This document shows positions 37,001 to 47,135 of a stretch of DNA of 64,000 nt, piece after piece (the first letter of the stretch is position 1; the number at the start of each line of letters is the position of its first letter). The notes beneath the pieces are model-generated. The model was not told the DNA's origin. It ran no database searches and was given only the letters and a program-made list of their open reading frames with translations. Both the position numbers and the translations under genes were made by a program. Source of the DNA: Canariomyces notabilis (taxonomy: Eukaryota; Ascomycota; Sordariomycetes; Sordariales; Chaetomiaceae). The stretch is taken from assembly GCF_033297395.1 (NCBI RefSeq), contig NW_027041823.1, positions 2,077,302 to 2,141,301 of the forward strand, written 5' to 3'.

Positions 37001-39079
37001 GCCAGGAACACTAGGAGAATCACGATGCAAATATTGCGGCTGGAAAGCGGATTGACCGGGCTGGAGCTGTTGAGCGGTGCCAATGAGTGGCCGTCCGTCG
37101 GGACCCAGCGGCACTTGCTGACCGTACTGCCCGCGCAACGGACTCTGACTGGAAGGAAAAGGCATTGACTGCATGCCTGGCTGTTGTTCGGGTGTGTCCC
37201 GCGATTTAGAATCCGCCCTGCCTCTCAAGAAGCCAAGAAGTCCCCCGGCAGGCTTCCGGCCCTGGTTGTTCTCGGCGATGGCCCCCTGTTGGGGTTGGAA
37301 GTTCTGCCCAAACGGCGTTTGGCCATTTGCCGGACCTTGCATAGGGCCGGAACCAAACGGTCCAGGTTGGGCTTGGGCAGAAGTCTGAAATTGACCCTGT
37401 GGCGGATTCTGCTGACCTAGCTGACCCTGCGGCGGCAGCTTGACGGTAAAAGACGTACCGGCTTTGACGCCCCCGGAGTGAGGTGATCGATGGAATACAT
37501 CCTTCAGCGCAGAGAAACGTTTCTTCGGCAGGCCACCGATGCTCCCCGCAGGAAACGGCTCGGTGGTATTTGTTGATGTTGACGTCCTAGCCTCGTCGGG
37601 ACGGGAAGGGGCTGATTGGGCTGGTGACGGGGTACCGCCGATTCCGAAGAAAGTTGTCAGTTTCCTGCCCGGCGGCGCAAACTGGGAAGGCGGCGGTGGC
37701 ATTCTCTCACCCACAGGCGTGTGTGAGCCATTCGCCACGATACTGTCTTTGCTTTGGGCGTAAGACATATTGTCAGGGGTGGGGCCGGCGCCCCTCGGGC
37801 CAAACATGGGATTGCGCTGTGGCGGCATGCCTGCTTCCTCGGTCAAAATGCTCGCCTCTGAAGCAGCATCGTTGCTGGCGCCTTGTAGCTGTGGCCTATC
37901 CTCAGGTTCGCGGCGCTCTTGGGGATGACCACCTGCGACTCTGTCTCGGATACTTGAGAAGATGCCTGAGCCGCGCCTGCCTTGTCCTCCTTCGTGGGAC
38001 GGAACAACACCGGGTCTAGTCAGCTGAGTTTTTTGGGGCTGTAGCTGCGTCGGAGACTCGCTAGTGGCATGTTGGTTGGCTGGATTCTGATGATCTGCCG
38101 ACACATCTTGAGATGGCTGAGAAGGAAATGGATGGTCTTTCTGGCCGGAAACCTGGCCTGAAGGCTGCTGGATGTCAGATTGCTGAGCCTTTTGTCGCTG
38201 TGGTGAGAGGCCGCCTGTCATTGGGACGCCGGTTTCCTTGTCAAGGCCAAAGTACGGCTGCTGCGAGGAAGCATTACTTGGCGAGTGGCGATGACGGCTC
38301 GTGGGTTGGAGGGGTTCCGATAGATGGGATTCCTGCAAATTCCATCCACTTTGCGGTTGGAACCTCTGCATCATATTGGCAGGCAGCATGTGAGGTGGTA
38401 GAGCAACCGGCCGGCCGCCCCCGGGAACGAATTGCGGACCTTGTCCCATCTGAGGCGCTGGATTATTTCCGGCAGGCGTCATGACCCCTCTCGGAGTCAT
38501 CAGGGCTGCTGTTCCAGGCGGGACAGTACGTGGGAAGCCAGGAGTAGAACCTGGGAGCGGCTGGCGCTGGCCTTGCAGCTGCCATGTCTGGGCTTGCGTC
38601 TGCCCCTGCGTGTTTTGAGCGCTTTGCGCACCCTGGGTCGGCCGGTACACGTTCTGAACTGACTGGCCGGCCGGCTGGCTTCCTGACATGAATTGGGACG
38701 TCTGGGACGCCGCCATTGACGATTGCGACGGAGGTCCTAATGGCGAGGGCGTTCCCTGTTGGCGTTGCTGCTGGCGAGCAGCACCCTCAAGGCTGTTGTC
38801 GGTGGACAAGAACCCTTCCTCATTCAGGCCGAGAGAAGAGCTGAACGTGGAAGCGCGGCGTATAGGCGGCAACCCTACAAACGATGGAGGTCGCTGTAGG
38901 CCATTGGGGCCAGCTTGCTGCTGCGGTTGCTGATGCTGCGGATGCTGCTGTTGCTGCTGATACTGCTGATACTGCTGATACTGCTGCTGCTGCTGCTGGA
39001 CTTGGAGGTGATGGCCCTGCGGGAAGTTGCCTGGTGGTGGCAGGGGCTTGAAGTTCAGGTTCTGCGCGTAAGCCGCCAT
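34094..39079 (-). CDS. Very large Gln/Pro/Ser-rich low-complexity protein, unknown function
   Basis: One uninterrupted frame of 1661 residues. The N-terminus (MAAYAQNLNFKPLPPPGNF) is followed by a run of Gln, Tyr and His (residues 28-55) and by long Gln/Pro/Ser/Gly-rich disordered sequence. Short ordered islands stand out: LTTFFGIGG, KKRFSALKDVFHRSPHSGG, ISKLFKGNKSTWPAMPLKEK, and KSLFTSAFKLGAKG. Near the C-terminus an acidic/basic helix (IFERAKRKAEEQREAERRL) is followed by EEKIPVFPSEPEDD and an aromatic end, PYGEGGFEDWE. Spaced short motifs in disordered sequence suggest a scaffold or adaptor, but that is inference; I do not recognise the protein. Frame integrity over 5 kb and the clear codon bias argue that it is a real gene. 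It lies just downstream of, and on the same strand as, another large disordered protein. Confidence 0.85.
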   Translation of the reverse strand: MAAYAQNLNFKPLPPPGNFPQGHHLQVQQQQQQYQQYQQYQQQQQHPQHQQPQQQAGPNGLQRPPSFVGLPPIRRASTFSSSLGLNEEGFLSTDNSLEGAARQQQRQQGTPSPLGPPSQSSMAASQTSQFMSGSQPAGQSVQNVYRPTQGAQSAQNTQGQTQAQTWQLQGQRQPLPGSTPGFPRTVPPGTAALMTPRGVMTPAGNNPAPQMGQGPQFVPGGGRPVALPPHMLPANMMQRFQPQSGWNLQESHLSEPLQPTSRHRHSPSNASSQQPYFGLDKETGVPMTGGLSPQRQKAQQSDIQQPSGQVSGQKDHPFPSQPSQDVSADHQNPANQHATSESPTQLQPQKTQLTRPGVVPSHEGGQGRRGSGIFSSIRDRVAGGHPQERREPEDRPQLQGASNDAASEASILTEEAGMPPQRNPMFGPRGAGPTPDNMSYAQSKDSIVANGSHTPVGERMPPPPSQFAPPGRKLTTFFGIGGTPSPAQSAPSRPDEARTSTSTNTTEPFPAGSIGGLPKKRFSALKDVFHRSPHSGGVKAGTSFTVKLPPQGQLGQQNPPQGQFQTSAQAQPGPFGSGPMQGPANGQTPFGQNFQPQQGAIAENNQGRKPAGGLLGFLRGRADSKSRDTPEQQPGMQSMPFPSSQSPLRGQYGQQVPLGPDGRPLIGTAQQLQPGQSAFQPQYLHRDSPSVPGVASQPGQMAGERPAVPMPQQSGFPQGHQQNTQFTGQDLRFHSQQSPLSNQAGSYKPSNPHAQQSQPALSQPNDQGTPHQAQPKPAEPTPASSAVGSPVSQKSQDIPQFSTEPSRVQERNPPSPKQPMAAPQPVQTRVPNAQGPATPHPAHLLDRNATSPFQAAPRSEQPAPYGSGSEDNRHIDRPVSPSSQPQVTPSSTPAGDIGQGRPHPASPQPDAGRPMRNPEDRVPSRQSFSTMTPRDQASPADSGQGPISQESSQGAGGIQRHPSQRSQQSDPRLANSPQGGQMLPGQPHPTGQSPWMASQASPVPPRQPFNPAAGQNGVGLNAQAKEKEQSTISKLFKGNKSTWPAMPLKEKEKVEKDKGPKSLFTSAFKLGAKGTETPTQPQPAPGSQTYAPSGVQPPPQNMQLQPQQGRPPPNMMTQGPNPQQSISGIQRPPQGQPSTEPQYDQVPIPRGYGYVHAEGRLVPAPAPLYVGPIQNGMVYAPPPGFPQQQWAPIGAASTQTLLGVASNPQAQPSSATQASSTIPSQTPKQAQNQAQGPMPTGPAAQEQGQDVTSRQVTGGHVQPQLAAQPTQQIHPPPTAPLPRAPGVSPSPSSQASTPLAPQSSGAPALQQAKPHPEATRFTSTHSPQQNVPPQPQVQRSAPPQSYIPPNQQGAQGMTQSAGETSADGDLASLPSQRTGRFQPANAASLDASAGLSARSPSASLSPLPTPGRTDSPVPSVQADANISRDAGAVSPEPSVPGPTSPINQLTTPTQRVADDNVYDATPRHLQFPHSAQQQQQHPGSAETIIINTPVEPKSAGSSHEATRPAKPPAGPGYTHQFSGPAPSMQVPSQIQPRQSSTTPDLGSSDSDLESPIIQDATIATLQKSPSSGSANNQSSAADAAAKAKDSVAIFERAKRKAEEQREAERRLVLEEKIPVFPSEPEDDARRKEEEAVPQMSATSYPGQEWNPYGEGGFEDWE
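38912..38999. repeat. CTG/CAG-type trinucleotide tract with 9-bp repeats
   Basis: On the plus strand CTG/TTG codons dominate, with a 9-bp unit CTGATACTG repeated about three times at 38956-38982 and then five CTG in a row. Read on the minus strand it codes the Gln/Tyr run (YQQ units) near the N-terminus of the 1661-residue protein. Such tracts change length readily. Confidence 0.8.
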
Positions 39080-40621
39080 CGCAAAGGCTTAGCTCGCGGC
39101 GCGCGACTTATACAGTGTACAACGCGACAGCGATCAAGGCGGTGGGGATGCACGGGCTTGCGGTTCTTTCTTTTGGCGATGCGGAGGCGGGTCTCGGGGA
39201 CGTCTGTAGGCTACTCCGCAGTTGGGACGATTGGGACTTAGGGTCGACCCACAGAATGCGGACGCCGTTCTTGCTGCTGTAATGTAGCGGTGACAGCTGC
39301 CACCGGTACACTAGGTAACTAATAAGCTCACCAGCCCCGTCTTCCCAATCGACTTGTTGCGCTGCTGCGTCGGGCAAGGTCTTCTCACGATTGGTATGGA
39401 TGCTCTGGCCAGGATGGGAACGAGGAGAAGGATGATGCGCGATTACCGCCTCGGCAGTCGACTTCACAGTCGAAAATTGGCTTCTGTGTAAGAGGGACCA
39501 AATGCCGTGCGACTCAGAAGCTTGTCCTTGTGATTATCGGTGCTGTCAATGTGAGAAAAGTCACAAGAAGCGGCGCGCTGCATCAATGGCGCGTAGTTTG
39601 GCTCTCGCGGTTGTCGTCAAGGGAGGGCGCATTAACAGAGCGTTATCGCAACCAACATATAAGTTTCAAAGTCTTGCTGCTGGCTACCGTTATGAACAGC
39701 TCCATGCACGCCAACCTTGGGGTCGTCGATATTCGCGCTCGGTTGCCGGCGTCTCTTTGGCGAAAGCAGGACGTCGGGTGTGATTCAAAGGACGATGATC
39801 GCCGAGAGAGGGCTACGACGCGGAAGCTCCTGCGATGAGGATGAGAAACCGTGTTGCTGGGGAAGGAGCTCCTCCTCAGAAAAGCTGAAATTGCTGCTGG
39901 TCGAGACCCTTGTTTAGCGTCAGCATGCTGTGGCAGGGATTGGCTACAAGTGGTTCAGCCGCTGAACCGAGGAGGGCTGCAGTGGCAGCCTGCTGCATCA
40001 ACCGTTATTAGCATGGTTAGTGCAACTCCATACAGTACTGTACCGTACTAAATCACCTAACGTTAAAAGCTCCCGTCACCAGCAAGCCGCGAACTTCTCC
40101 TTTAACAAAGCTCAAGCGGCTGGGATTGCTTCGCCATCCTGCCATGCACGTGGCTGCGTATGTCGTACTGGTGCGCCCTTGTCCGCCCAATCCCGTGAGA
40201 TCCCGGGATGCCGAACGTGTGAAAGCCTTCATCCCATCATCAGCTCGCCCGATATCCGGAACCGCAACGGCGCAGCAGCCCCACTTACAAGGCTGGGCCC
40301 TGGCGACAAGAAAACGGGAGGCATGTCGACACTCACTTGTTACCATATCCATCCGATCTACAGAGCAATGACACTTTATTTCAGCTGCTTCATTCCCCGT
40401 CCACGCTGTGATTCATTACCGGAATAGCCGGTGGTTCCTGGGAGGATGGGGGTGTTGGACAAATTCATCTGCCCGGCCTTGATTATGTGTTGTACAAATA
40501 CCCGTACGAAGTACACGGCCAACCATATCCCAGCGTCCATGCCTATGCCCAGTCCATGCATGATATGATGGATATTTGTCCCAATCTCAATTAAACGCTG
40601 TAGAGAGAAACCGCGATTCGT
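39080..40621. other. Intergenic region, 1.54 kb
   Basis: Lies between two minus-strand genes. It should hold the promoter of the 1661-residue gene and the 3' flank of the 1095-residue gene. ORFs such as 39502-39838 and 40020-40427 (plus) show no motifs. No repeat was seen. Confidence 0.5.
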
Positions 40622-43600
40622 TTATGAAGTGGAAAACACCTTGTCGCCCGTGCCCCTAAGCTTGTTTCGTCCTTTACTCAGCAGTCCTTTTCCAGCCTTG
40701 CCCGCTGCCATCAACAGTTCTCTGCTCTTGGTGCCCATCTGATGACTCGAGTGTCCAAACTGCCCTAATCCACCAGAACCGTATGGCTGCGATGGCATAC
40801 CTATGCTCGCTGATGGCCTTGCGTTCTGGGGCAGCGCTGTCCCCGCTCCCTGCGAGCCTTGCTGGGCATTAGGTGCAGGCCCTGGGTATGTGAAACCGGC
40901 ATTCGCATGTTCGGGATGCTTGGACAACATAACCTTCACCCACTCGTCCAGTCCGCTATCCATGGCGGAATATTGTGACCGTGTCTCATTGTAATGTTTG
41001 ATCCGCTCCGCCGGCGAACCAATGTCCATGATGTTCCGAAAAGATAATACGTTGAAGGCTTCTTTCCTCGGTAAAGGTGCACTTGAGTCCATAGCCTGCT
41101 GCGTCTGCAGGGCTTCGGCAAGGGCAGGATGCTTTTCAAGCGGCGAGGCGAGGGGAGAGGCTTTTGATTGTTCTTGAAGCGCTATTTTCTCCTCGATTAG
41201 GGACAGCTTCTGAGCACCCTCGTGTCTATCGGATAAGCCGGAGGCGGACGAAAGTGATCGCCGTGAAGTGTTTCCAGCGGGAGGTTCGTCCGGCACAGGG
41301 GTGAAATTGTCCGTCTTTGTAGGGGAATGCGCCGCCTTTGTTTCGGAGATCAATGGCAACGCCTTGTCCTCGGGAACAACAGTCTTTGGCCCCAAAGCAG
41401 ACACACCTCTAACACCCGAGCCCAATGCCTTCTGTTCGACAAACATTCCAGTCACTGGAGACGGAGCTTCGGCGGGATCTCGGAGCTTTAATGGCTCCCA
41501 GGAGAAGGGTCTTTGAGAATTTTCCTGCTCAGTTGCGGTCGCAGTGTGATCAACCGAAGCTTCAGTCGTAGAAGGAACAGCCGGTCGACCGATATTAGGT
41601 AGGCTTGAAGACGGCGCGATAGGCTGTTGATCGGGCGAGTCGGCCGGGTTTGATATCGGGGCCTCTGTAACCCTTTCTGTCTTGACCGTCTTGCCACTTT
41701 CAAGAAAGCTCGGGTCCACCTTTTCCTCAGTTGCTGTCCAGTAATCATCATAGACATCACCTAGGTAACTGCTTTCGCGGACGGGACCTGCAGCTGCGCG
41801 GTAAGCGGCAGTAGATGCCTCGGCGGGATCCGGGGAAGTGCTGGCGGGAAGCGCTGGGCTGAGAGACTTGAGAATCTCCTCGCTAAGCATGTCACTGTCT
41901 TTGACTGGAGAATTACTTGAGGCGTCCAAGGCTGGAGGGGTGACAACTGAAGGGGTCTCAAATGACGGGGAACCCATAACTGGCTTCATGTCGGCACCCG
42001 GCGCTGGCGATTCTCGGCGTGGGTTCAAAGGCGCGGTCGGTGGGATTTCGGAGGGATGAGTAGTTATACCCATTGATACTGAGCTGGAGGACCGCCTGCT
42101 AGCGGGAGGTGGCGCGTCGCCGTCCTTGGCGTTGGCTGTGGCCTCTGGAGAGGGCTTTTCAAGTTCTGTGTTTCGAGCTGGACTCGAGGTTCTAGGAGAG
42201 GGTATGGCACGTGGTGAAGCGGGGTGCGAAGTCGCTTGTACTTCGCGTTCAACGGGGCTGGAAACCCTCACGTCACCTGCTGTTTCTGGCCCAGGTTGCT
42301 GAGGCTGCTCGGCACCTAATGGAGGGGATTGCGGCTGAGCGTTGGCTTCGGCCGCTGATGATACCATTCCAGAACCAACGGCACTGGGCCCCTGTTCTTG
42401 AGAGGGATCCGCATGGGATATTTCACCGGGCGAAGATGGAGTCTCAGAGACCCAGCCGCCTGGTAGATGGGGCCGGGAGAGAAACTGGTCTCTGGTCCCC
42501 TGCGCTCCCAATGACCCCCCTCCTGTGGCCTGTTGCTGCTCAGAAACCCCAGTTACCGGCTGCGTTCCGCTGACCTTTTGCAATGCCTGCTCTTCAATCC
42601 GCTCTGGTTTACTAGAAGGAGATGGGGAGCGCACAGGCAGTGCCTTGGTGTCTGCATCAGGGTTAGGTTTGCCCATTTTCTCTATGTCTGACGCTGCGGC
42701 CGAGGGCGTGTCCCGAAGCGTCGAGGCGAGGGGCGATTGGGCCGATATCTCTGCTGCATTCGCAGAGTCAGCGGGAGCGATGACGAGCTGAGGCGGCGCA
42801 ATTTCCGAAGTTTGCGACTGCGCTTTCGAATCAGGGAATAGGCTCGAGGAGAAGAGGTCTTCACCGAAACCTGACATGCGTGCTAGATCTGGTAGTTTTG
42901 GGCTTGTCGAAAAGCGTCGAACGCGCTCGTGTGACTTGAGCTCAGCAGATGGGTGGGGCACGGCCGATTTCATCCCATCTTGACCTGTAGTAGCGGCCCT
43001 CGTTGACATCTCAACCTCCGAAGAAGGGTCCACGCGAGCATCGTCAGAATAGCTGTCAAGCAGTCCTTCAATGCCATACTCGCTCTTCCTTTCAGCAGGT
43101 GGAGCGGGAAGACCAAGGGGGCTCGATATTCCTGCCTGTAATCGGGCTTGCGACGGTTCGGGCCGCTGACTGGGTTGGGCCACAGGGCTGTCCATGCTCA
43201 ATGTCCTAGTCTCCAACGGTTGCCGTCCTCCTTTCGCCTCTTCCGCCATGCGTCGATAGACATCAGCCGGGCGAATGAAAGGAAGCGGTTTGTCCGCTGA
43301 CACAAAAGACCTCGGGTTCTGTGGTGACATCGGGCTTGTTGCTGTTCGGGCATCTGAATTGTCGGCTGTTTGTTGGTTAGGCCGCGGCTGCTTCACTGCG
43401 CTGTTCGAATCGACGGCATCGTATGGTCCCGGGCTATCCTTTCGAAGCCCGACCTGTTGTGAAGGAAGCGAGCTAGCGCTGTGCGGGGAGGGCGAGTTGC
43501 GCCTTGAGTTTGGAGAAAGCAGCGGATGAGGATATCCTTGGCTACTGGAATAACCACTAGGTGTCGATACATCTGCACCGGGAACATACGGTCGATAAGA

Positions 43601-43909
43601 CGCGTTCTGCTCAGTCACGGTCAGGGGCTGGCCTGTGCTGGCCGCGGGCGCACCCACAGGTTGCCTAGTGTGCGTGTATATAGGCGCCGTTCCAGGGGGC
43701 TGGAACTGTCTCGGAGCCGACGAAGACGCTGTTGGATGGCGCGGGCCCATCGGTTTTGGGGGGAGTGGAGGTTCTGGCTGGTCCTTCGCTTCATCGTCAT
43801 CGGCACCCCAATCATCGCCATCGTAGTTTTGGGGTTTGAAATTCGCCCATTTCTTCGTCTTTTGTCGGTTTACATTGATTTTATATGCGTCCTGACTCGG
43901 CGGCGGCAT
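40622..43909 (-). CDS. Large disordered protein with conserved-looking N- and C-terminal motifs, unknown function
   Basis: A single frame of 1095 residues. The N-terminus reads INVNRQKTKKWANFKPQ and then YDGDDWGADDDEAKD, followed by a Pro-rich segment (PEPPLPPKPMGP) that could bind SH3 domains. The middle is Ser/Pro/Ala/Glu-rich and disordered. Around 620 an acidic stretch SYLGDVYDDYWTATEEK stands out. The C-terminal 170 residues look folded: FNVLSFRNIMDIGSPAERI, HYNETRSQYSAMDSGLDEW and VKVMLSKHPEHAN. A basic tail (SRELLMAAGKAGKGLLSKGR) ends it. I cannot name the family. Pro-rich motifs and the acidic-aromatic DDYW box fit a cortical or endocytic adaptor, but that is only inference. The ATG at 43909 lies just before the conserved N-terminal block. 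Confidence 0.85.
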   Translation of the reverse strand: MPPPSQDAYKINVNRQKTKKWANFKPQNYDGDDWGADDDEAKDQPEPPLPPKPMGPRHPTASSSAPRQFQPPGTAPIYTHTRQPVGAPAASTGQPLTVTEQNASYRPYVPGADVSTPSGYSSSQGYPHPLLSPNSRRNSPSPHSASSLPSQQVGLRKDSPGPYDAVDSNSAVKQPRPNQQTADNSDARTATSPMSPQNPRSFVSADKPLPFIRPADVYRRMAEEAKGGRQPLETRTLSMDSPVAQPSQRPEPSQARLQAGISSPLGLPAPPAERKSEYGIEGLLDSYSDDARVDPSSEVEMSTRAATTGQDGMKSAVPHPSAELKSHERVRRFSTSPKLPDLARMSGFGEDLFSSSLFPDSKAQSQTSEIAPPQLVIAPADSANAAEISAQSPLASTLRDTPSAAASDIEKMGKPNPDADTKALPVRSPSPSSKPERIEEQALQKVSGTQPVTGVSEQQQATGGGSLGAQGTRDQFLSRPHLPGGWVSETPSSPGEISHADPSQEQGPSAVGSGMVSSAAEANAQPQSPPLGAEQPQQPGPETAGDVRVSSPVEREVQATSHPASPRAIPSPRTSSPARNTELEKPSPEATANAKDGDAPPPASRRSSSSVSMGITTHPSEIPPTAPLNPRRESPAPGADMKPVMGSPSFETPSVVTPPALDASSNSPVKDSDMLSEEILKSLSPALPASTSPDPAEASTAAYRAAAGPVRESSYLGDVYDDYWTATEEKVDPSFLESGKTVKTERVTEAPISNPADSPDQQPIAPSSSLPNIGRPAVPSTTEASVDHTATATEQENSQRPFSWEPLKLRDPAEAPSPVTGMFVEQKALGSGVRGVSALGPKTVVPEDKALPLISETKAAHSPTKTDNFTPVPDEPPAGNTSRRSLSSASGLSDRHEGAQKLSLIEEKIALQEQSKASPLASPLEKHPALAEALQTQQAMDSSAPLPRKEAFNVLSFRNIMDIGSPAERIKHYNETRSQYSAMDSGLDEWVKVMLSKHPEHANAGFTYPGPAPNAQQGSQGAGTALPQNARPSASIGMPSQPYGSGGLGQFGHSSHQMGTKSRELLMAAGKAGKGLLSKGRNKLRGTGDKVFSTS

Positions 43910-45834
43910 GCTTGGAGACCTGTGGAAACGGTAGGTTTAGAGGGGCACCCGAGGAGGCGGCGTGCAGTGGAGGGAATCAATACATGGACCTGCTACTGGG
44001 AGGCAAGACATTTCCGTAGGAGCCATCCATATCGCAGCGATATATATTCAGTAGTTCTGAGACCGCATGCGTGCTCGTGTCACAGGGGCTGCCGTAGCGA
44101 AGCGATACAAGGTTCTCGAGATGGCCCACGACGAAGAGGACGTCGATGATGCAGCTGCCGTTCCGCCGGCACGGTTGCGGCAAAACACGGCAAAGAAGGT
44201 AGGACGACGGAAGCGGGAAAGACAGAACCCTCTACAATAAAGATGAGACGGTGACACAATATCCGAATCGAGCCACGTATTATCGCCGCTACCGAGGGCT
44301 CGATCCAGACAAGACCGGACCAGTTCGCGGGAGAGGTGGAACGAGGACGCATGTGTCCCAACAGGGGATTTTCTCAATGACAAGAGTCTCTACCTGCCTC
44401 GAGGAGGCACTGACAAGGATCACGTTGGTGGCGGTTCAGGGCCCGTCGCGCGTTGCCACTTGCCAAGAAGATCTCGCTCCAAAAAATAGGATCCTCGGTC
44501 GTATGCTTCCACTGGGCGGGCGTGATTATCTTGGAGAGTTACATCCACCACTTTCAGGTTCAAAGCTCTTGGGCTCAGAACCGGAAAGGAAGTCAGGGCG
44601 GAAACTGTTCGGATATGGCGGGGTTCAGGGCGTTTTGGTACTTTATACCTCCGTACTGCTGTTCCATTCCTCGAGAGATCCGTTCAGGTAAGTTGTCGAG
44701 TTGCCCCTCCATTGTTCCTGCCCCATGATCACCTAATTGCACCTTGTTGACCGGTGCTTGCTAAGTGCTGCTTGCGAACGGGAGGTACCTACCAATGAAA
44801 CAAACACCTAGCCTGAAAGCAAGCTGGGACTCGACGTTTCGCCCCGCACTTCCATAGCCTGGCTCACCTGGCTACGGGCAGTAAGGCAGTTGTATCGAAA
44901 CGGGGCGGGAGCGCTGACGTCGTTGTCCTCATTCCCAAGCCCTTTTCGTAACATGGCAGCCAGTCATCTGAACCCCTGTATTTGCTGCTTCTCGTGCCCA
45001 GCCGAGGTTCTGTGGGCCTGACTCGTGCTAGGTGCCGACAACTTTATTAGAAGTTCGACCTTCCTGAGCATTGCAGCAATTATCCTGATGGTTGAAGAGC
45101 GAAACTATGTACAGCACGATAGAAACAGTAAATCTCGACCCTACTCCTTACGGGTACCCAACGGTACGAGTCCTGTAGTTGGAATCGAAGGATTACGGAG
45201 TACACAGCCATGCTTCGTCGAACTCCCTGCCATGGACATGTCCGAGTTAGAGTATGGGACTTGGGATTTATACCAGCAACCGCTTTGATTGGCATAACAA
45301 CGGCTATGTAACGAGATCGTACTCTCCGGAGCAGTCGTCCGTTGACTTCGAGGCTGTAGGGAGTACGGATTATTTTACAAAGTCCTTGTATGTATGATAC
45401 CACGCCATTGAGTAATACGTCACCGGTAAGTTACAGCCCCTGACAGCCAAGGCTCGCGGCGCTCCCGCTTTCTGACTGGATGCAAGGATCCACCTCAGCG
45501 CGGTCCGAGCGTTACATATTGGAAACAACACCACGTTTCCATCAGCCGGAAGCGCCGTAAGCCTGACATACCAAACATATTGAGCCGCCCTATCCGTCAA
45601 CGGCGACCTTTGTTCAGCCTCACCTCTTGCTGCCGCATCTTCCCTTCGTCGGTCCTTTTGATACGCCCAGATCACGCGCTTCAACTAATCCTCCGCGGCA
45701 CCATCGTCTTCCTCAACTCGACTTCGCCACGCTCAAGTGCTTCCCTGTTGAATCGCATCGCAGTTTTCACTTTCCTGGCAGGCTTCGGACACAACCCAAC
45801 CTTTGCGCATTGAAGTCCCAACCCAGCCGTCGCC
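43910..45834. other. Divergent intergenic region, 1.9 kb
   Basis: Promoters of the 1095-residue gene (minus) and SED5 (plus). Apart from the doubtful ORF at 44067-44240 and a motif-free ORF at 44251-44691, nothing is supported. The last 250 bases before SED5 are C/T-rich, as before other genes here. Confidence 0.5.
44067..44240 (+). CDS. Short ORF, doubtful; possibly the first exon of an unresolved gene
   Basis: The ORF codes 57 residues beginning MRARVTGAAVAKRYKVLEMA, then an acidic patch HDEEDVDD and a basic end (KKVGRRKRERQ). A GTAGGA donor-like site at 44199 directly after AKK could open an intron, but I find no convincing next exon in 44240-44700. It starts 158 bases upstream of, and divergent from, the 1095-residue gene, so it may also be leader transcript. 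I do not recognise it. Confidence 0.25.
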   Translation: MRARVTGAAVAKRYKVLEMAHDEEDVDDAAAVPPARLRQNTAKKVGRRKRERQNPLQ

Positions 45835-47135
45835 ATGGCTGTGGCAATCAACGACCGCACAGCGGAATTCCGACACATCGTCACTGCAGCGAAACGGAAG
45901 CAGGCGGCAAAGCCCGGCTCGCAACGACTCCTAAACGACGCGCAAAAGAGTGCTGCCAGTGCCAATGGACAACCACGGCGATCAGAGTTTGCGCGAAACG
46001 CGGCCGAGATTGGGAGGGGCATCTCGGCTACAATGGGGAAACTCGAGAAACTGGCGCAGTGTAGGCATCGCCCCTGGCACCGACCGACGGTTCTAGTTCC
46101 TGATAGTTCGCAGTGGCCAAAAAGCGATCACTCTTTGACGACAACCCGGTGGAGGTCAATGAAGTATGTTTGGGCGTCTGGTAAAACTCGAAGAACTAGA
46201 CTAACAGTAGGCAGTTGACATTCATTATTAAACAAGACTTGTCCCGTTTGAACGAAGAAATTCGAAATCTCCAAGCACTGTCGAAGCGGCTACATCCTAA
46301 GCCGGATCAAGAAGGAGAAAACAACAAGAACATACTGCTGCTTTTACAAGGAAAGCTTGGGGATGTCAGCGCCAACTTCAAGGTGGGCTTCGCTCTTGCG
46401 CCGGCGCGTTTACCGTCCCAATGCTTGAATGCTCACGCGCCTGCAGGATGTCCTTGAGATCAGGACAAAGAATATCCAGGCCTCTAGGTCACGAACTGAG
46501 GCTTTCGTTTCGAACGTGGGACAGCACGCCCACGCATCCTTACCGCAGTCTGCGTCGCCGCTCTACAGCACTCCGAATAGGGGGACTCCTTCGCCAGGGG
46601 CCGATCTTATCTCGCTCAATCCAATGGGAAACCAACAGTTGCAGCTGCAGATGATGGAGGAGGGCCAGAACACGTACATCCAGCAACGAGAGCAGGCGAT
46701 TGGGGCAATCGAGTCCACCATCAACGAACTCGGGTCAATGTAAGCCATGACACAGTCAATCTGGGGATGGTCTTGCATGGGCTGCGCGGACTAACCAGCA
46801 CCGCACAGTTTTGGACAACTCGCCGCCATGGTCAGCGAACAGACCGAGATGATCCAGCGAATCGACGCAAATACGTACGTACGCATGGTCAGGCTCTGTT
46901 CCCATGGCGCTTCCGCTGACTTGTTAACAGAGAGGATGTCGTGGACAATGTCGAAGGCGCCCAAAAAGAGCTTCTTCGCTACTGGTCTCGCGTTTCCGGG
47001 AACAGGTGGCTCATAGCCAAAATGTTTGGCGTTCTGGTAAGCGCTCCCCCTATATATTGCTCTATCGGCTGAGCCCCGCTGACGCTGTGGAATCAGATGG
47101 TATTCTTCCTGCTCTGGGTGTTGATCGCCGGGTAG
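45835..47135 (+). CDS. SED5: Golgi Qa-SNARE, syntaxin 5 family (Sed5)
   Basis: Seven exons, 45835-46060, 46114-46163, 46215-46382, 46447-46739, 46809-46874, 46931-47036 and 47097-47135, give 315 residues. The protein starts with the syntaxin-5 N-peptide region (INDRTAEFRHIV), which binds the Sly1 family. It has an Habc bundle (MGKLEKLAQLAKKRSLFDDN, LTFIIKQDLSRLNEEI). The SNARE motif runs from about 230 to 285 (IQQREQAIGAIESTINELGS, IFGQLAAMVSEQTEMIQRID) with the central Gln layer. The end is one tail-anchor, MFGVLMVFFLLWVLIAG. Sed5 mediates ER-to-Golgi and intra-Golgi fusion. Six short introns all keep frame; the junction after NELGS and the NTED junction match the family sequence exactly. 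Confidence 0.95.
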
